Virus record (IMG/VR): IMGVR_UViG_3300048589_000566
Span: 1 to 40,073 of that record
Direction: 5' to 3' (one strand)
From: a virus
DNA length: 40,073 nt
Positions 29,506 to 38,320 of this stretch are shown here, piece after piece. The position numbers and the translations under genes are program-made. The notes beneath the pieces were generated by a model that saw only the letters and a list, made by a program, of their open reading frames with translations, had not been told where the DNA came from and ran no database searches. Position 1 is the first letter of the stretch, and every line of letters starts with the position of its first letter.

Positions 29506-29921
29506 GGGTACCTCTTGGAGCGTGGTAACTCGAAGTGCGGCATGTCGACGAACGACTCGTCCCCGCTGTCGCCGTTGCAATTCCAGTCGCCGCCCCATCT
29601 AAGCGGTACCTTGAGACGGCCGGCCGCGTCGAACATCGCCACCTTTATTTGAAGCATCAGCGCGGGGTTGTAACTAATTTTGCCATTCGGCACGCAGGCG
29701 ACAACGTCGATGGCGTTACCGCCGAGGTGGCGGCTCTTCATCGTCGTGCTCGCACCGCTCGCGACGTAGGCCCGCTGTTCTTCTTCGGTCCGTAACCCAT
29801 CAGTCACGGCGAAGTCGATGGGGGAGAGGCCCAGCGCGAGACGCGCCACCGCGACGAGATCAGGATGCACGCCGCTGAGTTCGCGCTCAGAGCGAGCACC
29901 GAACTTAAAGCCTTTAGCCAT
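29502..29921 (-). CDS. Endolysin, M15-type peptidase
   Basis: A 139-residue zinc peptidase of the VanY/L-alanyl-D-glutamate endopeptidase type that cuts peptidoglycan stem peptides. Zinc ligands are in SRHLGGNAIDV (His and Asp) and in MPHFEL (final His with the catalytic Asp/Glu nearby); FAVTDGLRTEEEQ is the conserved segment before them. There is no signal peptide or wall-binding domain, so it needs a holin. ATG 29921 follows GAGGGG and overlaps the upstream membrane gene by 8 bases. Confidence 0.9.
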   Translation of the reverse strand: MAKGFKFGARSERELSGVHPDLVAVARLALGLSPIDFAVTDGLRTEEEQRAYVASGASTTMKSRHLGGNAIDVVACVPNGKISYNPALMLQIKVAMFDAAGRLKVPLRWGGDWNCNGDSGDESFVDMPHFELPRSKRYP

Positions 29922-30198
29922 TGGCGCCCCCTCCCGTTTTCGCGGACAGCGCCGCCAGCACGACGGCGCCAATGAAGGCCAGCCCCTTCAGAATGCCCCC
30001 GATGATCGCCACCGTGATCGCGCCGACGACCGTGAGCTTGACTTTCTCGATCACGTCGTCCCACTTTTTTTCCCGGCGGCGCTGCTCTTCTACCCAGGCG
30101 TGGTCATCGCGGTGCGTCTGGGCGTCGATCCGGTCGCGGCTGTCGAGCGCGGCGTTGACCGCTACGGTAACCACTCGCTGTAACTCTTCCTGATTCAT
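29914..30198 (-). CDS. Small membrane protein, holin or XhlA-like
   Basis: A 94-residue protein. Residues 1-50 are charged and helical (EEQRRREKKWDDVIEKVK), then come one long or two short hydrophobic helices (LTVVGAITVAIIGGILKGLAFIGAVVLAAL) and a short Gly-rich end. The layout resembles XhlA-type haemolysin/holin partners: soluble helix first, membrane span at the C-terminus. It precedes the endolysin and shares an 8-base overlap with it. ATG 30198 overlaps the tail tip gene stop (ATGA). Confidence 0.6.
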   Translation of the reverse strand: MNQEELQRVVTVAVNAALDSRDRIDAQTHRDDHAWVEEQRRREKKWDDVIEKVKLTVVGAITVAIIGGILKGLAFIGAVVLAALSAKTGGGANG

Positions 30199-32543
30199 AG
30201 GTTAATAGACCACCTAAAGTCGCCGACATTGGCGAGGCCCACGAGAGAAAAGCCATCCACCGTCCAACCGGCAGCGCCACCAGCGCTGCCATAGAAGTAC
30301 GGACCGTTGCCGCTGAAACTGAGACCCGGCTGACCCAACCCCCCGGGGTAGAATCCCCAGTCAAGCACGCCGTCAACGCCGTCGGTGTTAGTCGTGCTCG
30401 CGCCGCTCGCGTTACCGCCCTGCCCAACCAGCGCACCGCAACCACCATCGCCTGCCTTCGCCACGATTGGGCCGGGGAACACGAGGTAGGCGCCGCCCCC
30501 ACCACCACCACCGCCCATCGTTCCGTAGTTCCAAACGTATATCTGATTGGTCGCCTTCAACGCCGTGCCGCCCCCTTGACCATTCGCCAACGGCAGCGTT
30601 CCGTCGGTGGAGGCGCCTTTGCCACCCCTGCCGACGATATGTCCATAGTTATACAAATGCACCAGCGTCGCCGCAGGCCACGAACCCGTGACGATGGCCG
30701 GTACGGCCACCGAGGTAGAGCCGACCACCACCCCGGTACGGATGATAAAGGTGATCGTTTCATCACCGGGGGGCGTGGCGTACTTTGAGTCGTACAACGC
30801 CCTCAGGTCGATGTTGAAAACGTCCGCCGATATCTCAATCCGTTTGCCAACGGTCGGGATATCAAAAAGGAACTGCTGCGCTGAGTACCGGAACCGAGAA
30901 CCAGCGCTCACTTCATTGACTGACATGATCTGCGCGGGGATGGTCGCGGGGTTCCCTTGGGCATCAACCGAGCGCCCAGTCGTGATATTGACGAAGTCGC
31001 CCACCCACACGCCGCGGTCCTTGGCGTCGAGGTCGAACTCAATTTTCCGGGGAGGCGCTCGATAGCGGGCGAGCAGTCGGGCGCCTAACTCCTGAGCGGC
31101 GGCTCCATCGGTGGGTTCGAGCCACCTAGAGAAAATAGTCTTAACGCGGGGGCCATTGCTCCTGTCGGGTGACTCCTCCCCCAGGTCCGTGAAAACATCG
31201 GCGGCGCGGTAGTTCGTGATCTCGCCGAGTTTCGCGGCGTAGTCACGTGGAGCGTAGTTGATCACGACCCTCGTTATCTGCTGGTCGGCGTCCTCCGAAA
31301 CATCGGTGCTCGACTCCACGATCTGGTCATCGTCGAGGCGGAGCACGATATCGCTGGAGGCTGGGCGGACGGCGCGCAAACGAATCAGGCCGGCGCGCTC
31401 ATCGAAGAAAATGTAGCAATACATCTGCTCACTGATCTCGGAGAGCAGTTGCTTGATGCCCGTCGGCTCTGCTATCAGGCAGGAGTAGCGCCGCTGGAGA
31501 TACGCGACCGTCTCCGCTTGCCACTGGGCCGTGTCTATCGCGCTCTCCGGGACCTGCCCGTAATCGACCAGAAGCGTGCGGATGATCTGCGCGGGCGTCT
31601 GGGAAAAGAACCGGAGGCACAGTTGCACCGCGGCGCCTTCGTCGTGATCATCCGCGGTGGTGTTGAATTGACCACGGGTCAAGGTGAGGGAATTACCAGA
31701 GCGGGAAAACGCCATCACCTCGCCCCCGATCCGGGCGTAGCCCTCGCTCGGGTACTCCTTGTTACCGACGCCGGCGGGTTGTAGAGAGGCGGAAGTCGCG
31801 CCGGCGGTGATCGCCGCCGCCAGTTTCCCGGAGCTCGCGGCGGGCGCCTGCGTCTTGTCGTTATTGACGATGGTCAAGACATCCTGCGCCTCGAACTGTA
31901 CATCGCCGCTCCGGTTTGGTCCCGTGAAGGAGGTCACAAGGAACTCGCGGCGCACGACATCATACAGATTGCCCGCCGCGTCCAGGTACCCCGAGCAATA
32001 GCGAAAGGCGCGATTGACCTTATACAGGTTCCGCGCCGACCACTTACGCCAAAAGGAGGACCGCTCCAGCGGATCGTACCCTATGCCGCCGAAGATGGCC
32101 GCGCCAGTGATTCGCTCGGTGGCGTAGGGGTCCACGACGCGGTCCGTGTGCGGATGATCCGTCAGGGTGGCGACGATCTTGGCGCGCGTCCCCAGCGCGG
32201 AGGCAGACTTATTACCGCCGCCGGGGTTGATCGCCGCCGGGGTGACCTTCGCGCTCTTCAGGTAAGGGAACCAGTACCCCTCACCGAGAGGGAGTCGCGC
32301 ATTTGGACGGCAGAAGCGTAGGGTCAGTTTCGAGGACGCGAAGTTGTCGACGCGCTGACAGGTGGTCAAGGTGTTATAGCACTTTTCCGGGGTCTCCGCT
32401 GAGAGGACCGCCTGGCACGTCAGGTCGCCATACACATTACCGCAAGTCGTCTGGTCGTACTCGATCCACTCAAACGGTTCGCGGTCGAGACCCTGAACCG
32501 ACTGAGGGCGGTAGTACGCCCAGAAGTGCGGGGCGATCCACAT
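30195..32543 (-). CDS. Tail tip protein with glycine-rich receptor-binding end
   Basis: A 782-residue protein. Residues 1-560 look like a tail hub/tip protein of the type found after the tape measure module: a Cys-containing beginning (CQAVLSAETPEKCYNTLTTC), then RVVINYAPRDYAAKL and RYRAPPRKIEFDLDAK segments. Residues 600-782 are different: HLYNYGHIVGRGGKG, a run of eight glycines, and repeated GGxG loops, as in the glycine-rich receptor-binding tips of gp38-like and related adhesins. The protein therefore seems to join the tail tip to the host-recognition module. ATG 32543 overlaps the upstream stop (TAATG). Confidence 0.78.
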   Translation of the reverse strand: MWIAPHFWAYYRPQSVQGLDREPFEWIEYDQTTCGNVYGDLTCQAVLSAETPEKCYNTLTTCQRVDNFASSKLTLRFCRPNARLPLGEGYWFPYLKSAKVTPAAINPGGGNKSASALGTRAKIVATLTDHPHTDRVVDPYATERITGAAIFGGIGYDPLERSSFWRKWSARNLYKVNRAFRYCSGYLDAAGNLYDVVRREFLVTSFTGPNRSGDVQFEAQDVLTIVNNDKTQAPAASSGKLAAAITAGATSASLQPAGVGNKEYPSEGYARIGGEVMAFSRSGNSLTLTRGQFNTTADDHDEGAAVQLCLRFFSQTPAQIIRTLLVDYGQVPESAIDTAQWQAETVAYLQRRYSCLIAEPTGIKQLLSEISEQMYCYIFFDERAGLIRLRAVRPASSDIVLRLDDDQIVESSTDVSEDADQQITRVVINYAPRDYAAKLGEITNYRAADVFTDLGEESPDRSNGPRVKTIFSRWLEPTDGAAAQELGARLLARYRAPPRKIEFDLDAKDRGVWVGDFVNITTGRSVDAQGNPATIPAQIMSVNEVSAGSRFRYSAQQFLFDIPTVGKRIEISADVFNIDLRALYDSKYATPPGDETITFIIRTGVVVGSTSVAVPAIVTGSWPAATLVHLYNYGHIVGRGGKGASTDGTLPLANGQGGGTALKATNQIYVWNYGTMGGGGGGGGAYLVFPGPIVAKAGDGGCGALVGQGGNASGASTTNTDGVDGVLDWGFYPGGLGQPGLSFSGNGPYFYGSAGGAAGWTVDGFSLVGLANVGDFRWSINL

Positions 32544-32854
32544 TACAGCAGCGCCACCAGCGCGGTGTACAGGGCGGTGACCTTCGCGGCATAGTCCCCC
32601 GGGACATCAGCGAGGACCAGCGTGTCAACCTGCTCCATCCACGTCAACCCCTCAGCCAGCGCCACGGCAGCGTCCGGGGACAACCGCACGCTACGCGCCT
32701 CGGTGCTCAAGGTCACTGCCCCCGGCTCCAGACTCACGGAGCGTACCCGGGCGCTCCTGAAGGTCTCGCAGGTAACCAGTGTCTCCGCAGAGTAATCCCC
32801 GTGATGCAGGGTGATCACCCCCGCGGCGCTGGTGATCTTCATGCCGTTAGACAT
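32543..32854 (-). CDS. Small tail-associated protein
   Basis: A 103-residue protein, rich in Val, Ser and Ala: a beta-prone first part (MKITSAAGVITLHHGDYSAETLV) and a helical end (YAAKVTALYTALVALL). Not recognised. It is coupled on both sides: 8-base overlap (ATGTCTAA) with the preceding gene and TAATG with the tail tip gene. Possibly a tip assembly chaperone or minor tail protein by position only. Confidence 0.6.
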   Translation of the reverse strand: MSNGMKITSAAGVITLHHGDYSAETLVTCETFRSARVRSVSLEPGAVTLSTEARSVRLSPDAAVALAEGLTWMEQVDTLVLADVPGDYAAKVTALYTALVALL

Positions 32855-33386
32855 ATGCCACCCCCAGTACCAGATCGCTTGCGCCAACCGCGTTCGCGTT
32901 CGCGTCACCGACCCCGGTGACCATCGTGTAGGCAATTCCGTTGACGAACTCAACGCCCTCCGGCGGGAGCGGCACGAAGGCAGAACCGTTCGCCGGCACG
33001 ATCACGGCAAACCGGATCGGCGTGGTGCCGGCCGTCGGCGCAAGGGCCGTGTCGTGGAACGCCACCTTGCGGATCGCGTTGTGGTTGTTGTAGCACCAGA
33101 TGCCAGTCACCTTCCCCGGCAGCGCCTTGATCACCGTCGGGTTGGTCGCGGCCAAGGACACTTTGTGGTGCACCGAGGACCCGGTGGTCTGCGCTTGATG
33201 GTCACTCGCGGGGACGACGCGCAGCGCCTCCGCCGCAGGACCGGAGCCCACCCGGGCGACCGCGGCGCCTGATACCGGATCGCCAATGGCGCCCACTTGC
33301 CGCTCAACGGTGCCAACACCGGTGGTGACGGTCCGGGTGTCCAGTTTCTGGGCTGTGCCCTGAACCAGAATGAATGAATCACTCAT
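32847..33386 (-). CDS. Minor structural protein, tail tip region
   Basis: A 179-residue beta-rich protein (ILVQGTAQKLDTRTV..., later AVIVPANGSAFVPLPPEGVEF). The composition is typical of phage structural proteins exposed on the tail tip, but I do not recognise the family. It overlaps the preceding gene by 8 bases (ATGAGTGA). Confidence 0.6.
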   Translation of the reverse strand: MSDSFILVQGTAQKLDTRTVTTGVGTVERQVGAIGDPVSGAAVARVGSGPAAEALRVVPASDHQAQTTGSSVHHKVSLAATNPTVIKALPGKVTGIWCYNNHNAIRKVAFHDTALAPTAGTTPIRFAVIVPANGSAFVPLPPEGVEFVNGIAYTMVTGVGDANANAVGASDLVLGVAYV

Positions 33387-34167
33387 CGTAGCCTAACCCC
33401 TCGATGTCCCAGCTTGAAGTCATACGGTCACGGTCACCCGTATATTCTACCCCGATATCTTCCTTGGTTCTTCCGAAAATAACCTCGCCGGCGTAGGCGT
33501 CAGGATTCCAAGCGAAGAAGTATGGCGCGACCCTCGCCGCCTTCACGAACGACTGGAACTCAGCGCGGACCCACGCCGCGGTCATCATTGGCTGGGCCAC
33601 GGTGGTCTTGTGCCCTTTGCGAAGGATGGAGCGCCCGAGGAACTGCCCTGACTCGCTGTCGTTGTCGTAGTACTCAGTACGGCGGTTGAGAGGCCCGGGC
33701 GAATGCGAGCGCATCAGGCACCGCTCGAAGGTCAGGCGCTGGCCGAGATAAAGCACCGCCAGTTCGTAGAAACCGCTGGAGACCGTGCCATCAAAGCGGA
33801 AGTTCCAATAGCGAAACGCGACCGCGCCGAAAGTCACGAGCGCGGGGCTCGCCGTCGTGAGCGCCGTCGGCCCTGCTACCGCGGTGGCGCCATCAGTGCC
33901 GGGCGTAATCGGGGAGGTATCACCGAAGAGTCTAGCGGTCCCTGCGTGCTGCCAGAGGTTATGCGCGGCGATACCAAAGTAGTCGCACGTGACCGGAGCG
34001 CCAGCGTCGATATAGATGCGGGCGACGCCAGTGGCGGAGAAGCGGCAGCGGTCGAAGGTCAGGCCGTTGGCGAGAGCCGCCGGGGGGAAACCACTGGCGC
34101 TCAAAGGGTCGCTGCTCACGTTCAGCGCGGTGATGATCGAGCGATATCCTACCACGGACTCAGACAT
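33379..34167 (-). CDS. Minor tail protein, possible distal tail protein
   Basis: A 262-residue protein placed directly after the tape measure gene, where distal tail (Dit) or equivalent hub proteins are normally encoded. It is beta-rich with many aromatic residues (FRYWNFRFDGTVSSGFYELAVLYLGQ) and an FERCLMRSHSPGPLNR segment. No motif proves the Dit assignment. It overlaps the tape measure gene by 8 bases (ATGTCTGA). Confidence 0.6.
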   Translation of the reverse strand: MSESVVGYRSIITALNVSSDPLSASGFPPAALANGLTFDRCRFSATGVARIYIDAGAPVTCDYFGIAAHNLWQHAGTARLFGDTSPITPGTDGATAVAGPTALTTASPALVTFGAVAFRYWNFRFDGTVSSGFYELAVLYLGQRLTFERCLMRSHSPGPLNRRTEYYDNDSESGQFLGRSILRKGHKTTVAQPMMTAAWVRAEFQSFVKAARVAPYFFAWNPDAYAGEVIFGRTKEDIGVEYTGDRDRMTSSWDIEGLGYDE

Positions 34168-36307
34168 AAGATTCCCTCAGCACGCCGCCATTAGCAATCG
34201 CTTCGTTGATCGCTTCCAGCATTTGCTGCCCGCTGTAGAGACCCTTCGGGTCGATCCCGTGGAAGAACACGTTGCGCCGCGACTGCTCCGCCACGGGGGA
34301 AACCTGGGTCGTCGCCGCGTTCACCGCTTGCGTGTTCGAGACGCCCGCCGCGCTGGGCGTCGATACGGTACCGCCGCCACCGAACTGCTGACTGCGTATC
34401 GCTTGGATTTGCACCAGACCCGCCGCCGCAATCGACGCCGCGAGAGCAGGGCCGAGGAACGGGCCGCCCTCCGCCAACGCTCTCGTTACCCCTTGGGCCA
34501 CGTTCACGATGGCTTGACCAAGAGCGGCGGCTTTACCGATCTCGAACAGCTTGCGACTGCCAGCGTTCATCAGGGTTGACAGGTTGCCAAGCGTGTCCCC
34601 GAGCATGCTCATTTTGAAGTCGCGCTCCTCTTGCGCCTTCTTCTTGCGCTTGTCGGCCTCCTCCTGCTCGATCCGCGTGACCGCGCTCTCATAGGCCATC
34701 TTTGACTCTAGGGCGAGTTGGTTGTACTCGTCCTCCATGATCCTATTCGACTCGAGCGCCTCTTGCAGGAGTTTCTGCTCCTCGACATACTTCACGCCAA
34801 GTGCCTGAGTCTCGCTTAGGAAAGAGTCGCGAAGGTTTTGCACGCCCTCGTCCATCTTCGAGAACTTGAGCTCGTCGAGTTGCTGCTCGTAGGCGTTGCG
34901 CGACTCCAACGACAGGCGCTGATACTCGTCCTGCGTCACTTGCTGGGCAGCGAGCGCCTCTTCAAGCATGACCTGCTCGTTGACGTACTTCGCGCCGAGT
35001 TTTTGCTCCTCGCTCTGGAACTGCTCATCGAGCCGTGCCACGGCGTCGCGCAGTTCCTTATCCTTCGCTTCGGCGGCCTTCTCGGCGGCGGCCCGCGCTT
35101 TCTCCTCCGCTTCAGACGCCAGGGGGTCAACGCCTCCCGTGGGTTCTGGGGGGGCCATGCCGCCCTGCTTCGCCACACGAGCGCGCACCTTGGCAAAAAA
35201 CGTGTCGACATCATCGAGGTATGACTGCGTCGAGGTGTCGATCAATCCCGCCATCGCCTCGCCGAGTTCGGCACGCGCCTGGTCGTAGTTCTTTGTGATG
35301 GCGACCAGGTCCGCCTTGAGTTTCTCGTCCTTCGGCGTGAGCGCCAACCCGAGCAGCGTGCCGGCCTTCGCAAGGCCGTGGATCGAGGTCTCGAGCGTTT
35401 TGACCAGAACCCACACGGCACGGAACGGGATGGTCAGCGCCTGCACGATGTCGCCGAGGAACGCCACCACCTTCGCGGAGGCATAGAAGGCCGCGACGAA
35501 CTTGTCACGAAACTCATCAGCGCGCAGACCGGCGCCAAGCAGTTCATCAGCGAACTCAGAGATGAGCGGCGCCATGGCCACGCCGAACTGGGTCTTGATC
35601 CCGGCGAGAGCCGCGACCATCGAGTTCATCCGGTCATCAGCGTCGGCGACTGCCGCGGCGTCGATCTCGTTGAGCGCGAGCCCAAAGTCGCGGGCCTCGC
35701 GGGCACCAGTCTCAAAAGCTACGGCGCCCTCTTCCAGAAGAGGGAGGAGCACCTGCCCGCCTCGGCCAAAGATATCTTGGGCGGCGGCGGCGCGCTCAGT
35801 CTGGGTCGACAGCCCGCTGATGCTCTCAGCGATGACCTGCATTCTCTCGCTGATAGGAAGCGCCGTGAGTTCCTGCGCCGTCAAGCCGAGGCGCGCCAGC
35901 GCGTCCTTAGCGGCGGTGCTTCCCGCCTGCGCCTCGCCAATGGTGTTGTTCATCCGCTTGGCGGCGAGGCCAAGTTCATCAGCGCTCACCCCAGAAAGCG
36001 CCGCAGCGCGTTCCATCCCAGCGAGTTCCGCCTGAGTCGCGCCCAGAGCACGGGCGAGGTCGATTTGTTCCGCGGTCGCCTTGATACTGGAAACGGCGAC
36101 CGCGGCGAGCGTTGACGCGGTAGCGAGGGCGGCGGCGCCAACCGCAGCGAAGGACGTTGCCGTGGAGTCAAGAGCGGTGGCGAGTTCCTTTTTGATGCGC
36201 TTTGAAGCGCGGTCGGCCTGCCGCTCGGCCTCGCTCATCCCGGAGACGAAACCACCGACCTTGGCGATCAAGTCAATGGTCAGGGTGCCAAGCGAACGAG
36301 AGGCCAT
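34160..36307 (-). CDS. Tape measure protein
   Basis: A 715-residue protein that sets tail length. Residues 1-160 include a helical start and an Ala-rich hydrophobic stretch (FAAVGAAALATASTLAAVAVS). The middle carries two related segments (DEQFQSEEQKLGAKYVNEQ and a later FLSETQALGVKYVEEQ), an internal duplication of about 55 residues. The C-terminus has a hydrophobic stretch (GPALAASIAAAGLVQIQAI). At roughly 1.5 angstrom per residue it implies a tail near 100 nm. It starts at 36307 with a TGATG overlap with the chaperone frame. Confidence 0.9.
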   Translation of the reverse strand: MASRSLGTLTIDLIAKVGGFVSGMSEAERQADRASKRIKKELATALDSTATSFAAVGAAALATASTLAAVAVSSIKATAEQIDLARALGATQAELAGMERAAALSGVSADELGLAAKRMNNTIGEAQAGSTAAKDALARLGLTAQELTALPISERMQVIAESISGLSTQTERAAAAQDIFGRGGQVLLPLLEEGAVAFETGAREARDFGLALNEIDAAAVADADDRMNSMVAALAGIKTQFGVAMAPLISEFADELLGAGLRADEFRDKFVAAFYASAKVVAFLGDIVQALTIPFRAVWVLVKTLETSIHGLAKAGTLLGLALTPKDEKLKADLVAITKNYDQARAELGEAMAGLIDTSTQSYLDDVDTFFAKVRARVAKQGGMAPPEPTGGVDPLASEAEEKARAAAEKAAEAKDKELRDAVARLDEQFQSEEQKLGAKYVNEQVMLEEALAAQQVTQDEYQRLSLESRNAYEQQLDELKFSKMDEGVQNLRDSFLSETQALGVKYVEEQKLLQEALESNRIMEDEYNQLALESKMAYESAVTRIEQEEADKRKKKAQEERDFKMSMLGDTLGNLSTLMNAGSRKLFEIGKAAALGQAIVNVAQGVTRALAEGGPFLGPALAASIAAAGLVQIQAIRSQQFGGGGTVSTPSAAGVSNTQAVNAATTQVSPVAEQSRRNVFFHGIDPKGLYSGQQMLEAINEAIANGGVLRESYV

Positions 36308-36630
36308 CAGCGTGCCCCCGCCGCCGGCGTCAGCAGTTGCAGGATGTCTTCAATGCTGGCGGGGGCTTCCCTTTCATGCGGCATGAAGGTGGACATCTCC
36401 ACGTTCTTCGCCCCTTTCGCTCGCAGGTACGTGGTTACGATGAGCGCCGCGGCGGCCTCGACTCTTCGCCCCAGGTGGACGCTACCCCGCGAGTGAAGAT
36501 AGGCGAACCAATCAACGGCTTCCGAGAATGACATGTTCTCTTTCGCCTCCGCTATGGTACGCCCGCCGACACCGTTCAGTACGAGTTCGTGCCACACCTC
36601 CTCGTCAGGAGTCAGGTCGCGGGCGGAACC
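36307..36630 (-). CDS. Tail assembly chaperone, frameshift extension (T part of GT)
   Basis: A reading frame entered by -1 frameshifting from the upstream chaperone gene. The slippery heptamer G GGA AAG is at 36636-36630 in the correct phase; after the slip the frame reads GSARDLTPDEEVWHELVL and continues to the stop at 36307. The fusion would have 213 residues (106 + 107). The same frame has a GTG at 36597 but no need to use it. The GT form recruits tail tube protein to the tape measure in lambda-type systems. It lies immediately before the tape measure gene, as expected. Confidence 0.85.
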   Translation of the reverse strand, partial: GSARDLTPDEEVWHELVLNGVGGRTIAEAKENMSFSEAVDWFAYLHSRGSVHLGRRVEAAAALIVTTYLRAKGAKNVEMSTFMPHEREAPASIEDILQLLTPAAGAR

Positions 36631-36947
36631 TTTCCCAGTTCGTTGACCTCGCTCACGGCGTTGGCAAACGCCTTGGCCAAGGTGGGTTTGAGTTGGAAGG
36701 CGTCATCGTAGGACAGTTGATCGGCGCCCTCGTCGCCCAGCCGTACCGCCGCGGCGATCAGGCTGGCGGCGCGGCTGTGACCGCGGGCTTCATCCCGGAG
36801 CACGCGCTCCACGTCACCAAAGGAGAGACGGCGCACGAAGATGTCAAAGGTCAGCGCCTCCTCACCCTCGCGCTCCCAGGTCACTGCGCACTTGACCAGG
36901 TCCGTCGAGACTACCCCACCAACCGCCTTCAGGTTCTTCAGGTCCAT
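36612..36947 (-). CDS. Tail assembly chaperone (G)
   Basis: A 111-residue protein, the 0-frame product of the chaperone pair. It has the TWEREGEEALTFDIFVRRLSFGDVERVL opening typical of tail chaperones and ends PPAT after the slippery site at 36630-36636. It is expected to be made in excess over the frameshifted form. The ATG at 36947 follows the tail tube gene by three bases. Confidence 0.82.
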   Translation of the reverse strand: MDLKNLKAVGGVVSTDLVKCAVTWEREGEEALTFDIFVRRLSFGDVERVLRDEARGHSRAASLIAAAVRLGDEGADQLSYDDAFQLKPTLAKAFANAVSEVNELGKVPPAT

Positions 36948-36950
36948 ACG

Positions 36951-37412
36951 TCAGACCGCCGGGGTCAGTTCGGGGTAACCGGAGACCTGCACCGCGATAG
37001 TGGACGCGACGACCGCGGAAAGCGCGAAGTCAAACGGGTAGTCGCTGATGTACCCCTCGAACGTGAGCCACGACCGCGTGGTGGGGAGCACGAAGTCCCC
37101 GGCAAGGATCGTCGGGGGTACGTTGTCGTCGCTCCAGCCGAGCGCCCACTTCAGGTTGACGCCCTCCTTGTACAGCTCGTGGAGACGAACGTGCGAGGCG
37201 TCCGCCGGGTCTACGTTGATCCCGAAGGATGCCGCGCCGGGGGTGAGCATCCCCGCCTCATACGACCGGGCCTGCGCTTCGAGGCACGTGGTCTCGATCT
37301 GGTCGCGGGAGGCGGTGATGCCGCTGATGGAGGTCACACAACCGACCGTGATCAGGGTCGTGCCGTCGGTGTCAATCAGGAACAGGTTGGTGCCTTGGGT
37401 CTTCTTCGCCAT
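36951..37412 (-). CDS. Major tail (tube) protein
   Basis: A 153-residue beta-rich protein with MAKKTQGTNLFLI at the start, TSISGITASRDQIETTCLE (a conserved stretch of siphovirus tube proteins) and WLTFEGYISDYPFDFA. Stacked hexamers form the tail tube. It is between the tail terminator and chaperone genes, the standard order. ATG 37412 has GGAG 6 bases upstream, one of the stronger sites in the late region. A 58-base spacer precedes it. Confidence 0.85.
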   Translation of the reverse strand: MAKKTQGTNLFLIDTDGTTLITVGCVTSISGITASRDQIETTCLEAQARSYEAGMLTPGAASFGINVDPADASHVRLHELYKEGVNLKWALGWSDDNVPPTILAGDFVLPTTRSWLTFEGYISDYPFDFALSAVVASTIAVQVSGYPELTPAV

Positions 37413-37470
37413 GTCGTTCTCCGGGAGCGTGACTGGTACTGGTTGATTCTAACGCACGCGAGTGGTTGGT

Positions 37471-37836
37471 TCAACGCTCCACGAACCACTCAACATCAAA
37501 GGAGGAGCGGTACAGTCTGGTACTCATCTCGCGGGTCTCGCCGCGGAGCGCGACAACGTGCGCGTGTTGTTCAATCACGGCGAACAACGCCGCTACCACC
37601 TGACGTACCCCCGCGGCGGTCTCGTCGTAGGCGTCGACTTGCAGGGTATACGAGTTGAGATCAGGGGTTTGCGCGAGATAGTTCGCGGGCTGGCCGCTAA
37701 TCGTTTGCCATGTGACGTAAGGTCTAGCAACCGCCTGGGGGGCGTCTCCCGCAGGGAATAGCCGGAAGGGCGCCGAGCCAAGCAATAGCGCCAGCGCGGG
37801 GTCGTCCGCGCAAATATCAAAGATTGGTGGCGTCAT
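37471..37836 (-). CDS. Tail terminator/completion protein (DUF3168-like)
   Basis: A 121-residue protein with the DUF3168-type layout: PPIFDICADDPALALLLG opening, RPYVTWQTISGQPANYL, then YTLQVDAYDETAAGVRQVVAAL and a final FDVEWFVE strand. Members cap the tail tube and join it to the head. It follows the gp10-like gene with a single-base gap and precedes the tube gene. Confidence 0.8.
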   Translation of the reverse strand: MTPPIFDICADDPALALLLGSAPFRLFPAGDAPQAVARPYVTWQTISGQPANYLAQTPDLNSYTLQVDAYDETAAGVRQVVAALFAVIEQHAHVVALRGETREMSTRLYRSSFDVEWFVER

Positions 37837-37837
37837 G

Positions 37838-38320
37838 TTACCCCCTGATCAGAGCCTTGGCCTTCCGCTTCAGCGCCCGGTCAATGGCGAGATCGGCGGA
37901 CCTGGCGAACTCATCGAAGGCGCCCTGCATACCCTGCTCCATCGCCGGGCGCATGAAAGGGTTTGCGGGCGTGGTGCTGGTCCCAAACTCAAGGAGCCGC
38001 CAGTGCGGGGTTGGCGCGCCCTTCGAGAGGTCGGGGTTGTCGTTGAGAACCGCGGTGCCCGCGACGCCCACGCGAGAGGTCAGGTTACCGGTCTTGCGTT
38101 CGGCGTTCTTCGTGCCGTTCCGTACCGTCACGTTGTCCGCAATCTGGCGCCCCGTTTCTGGGTCGTCGAGCGAGCGCGCCCTCGCGGCGGCGAGGTCCGC
38201 AATGACCTGCGCTGCGCGGCGCATGCCGAACCGGAGGGGGCGGCGCGTCTCTTCACCGGAGAGGAACCGCAGTTTCGCCACGATGACATCGAGACCCTTA
38301 ACAGTTACCTCGGTGGACAT
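37838..38320 (-). CDS. HK97 gp10-like head-tail joining protein
   Basis: A 160-residue protein matching the gp10 family pattern: VTVKGLDVIVAKLRFL at the start, RAAQVIADLAAARARSLD, RKTGNLTSRVGV, and the diagnostic HWRLLEFGTSTTPANPFMRPAM stretch near the end. It works at the neck or tail end in HK97-type phages. ATG 38320 overlaps the tiny upstream ORF as TAATG. Confidence 0.85.
   Translation of the reverse strand: MSTEVTVKGLDVIVAKLRFLSGEETRRPLRFGMRRAAQVIADLAAARARSLDDPETGRQIADNVTVRNGTKNAERKTGNLTSRVGVAGTAVLNDNPDLSKGAPTPHWRLLEFGTSTTPANPFMRPAMEQGMQGAFDEFARSADLAIDRALKRKAKALIRG

Noticed and set aside
36307-36597. Independent gene starting at the GTG at 36597
   Set aside because: The frame is better explained as the -1 frameshift extension of the upstream chaperone; the heptamer is in exact phase.
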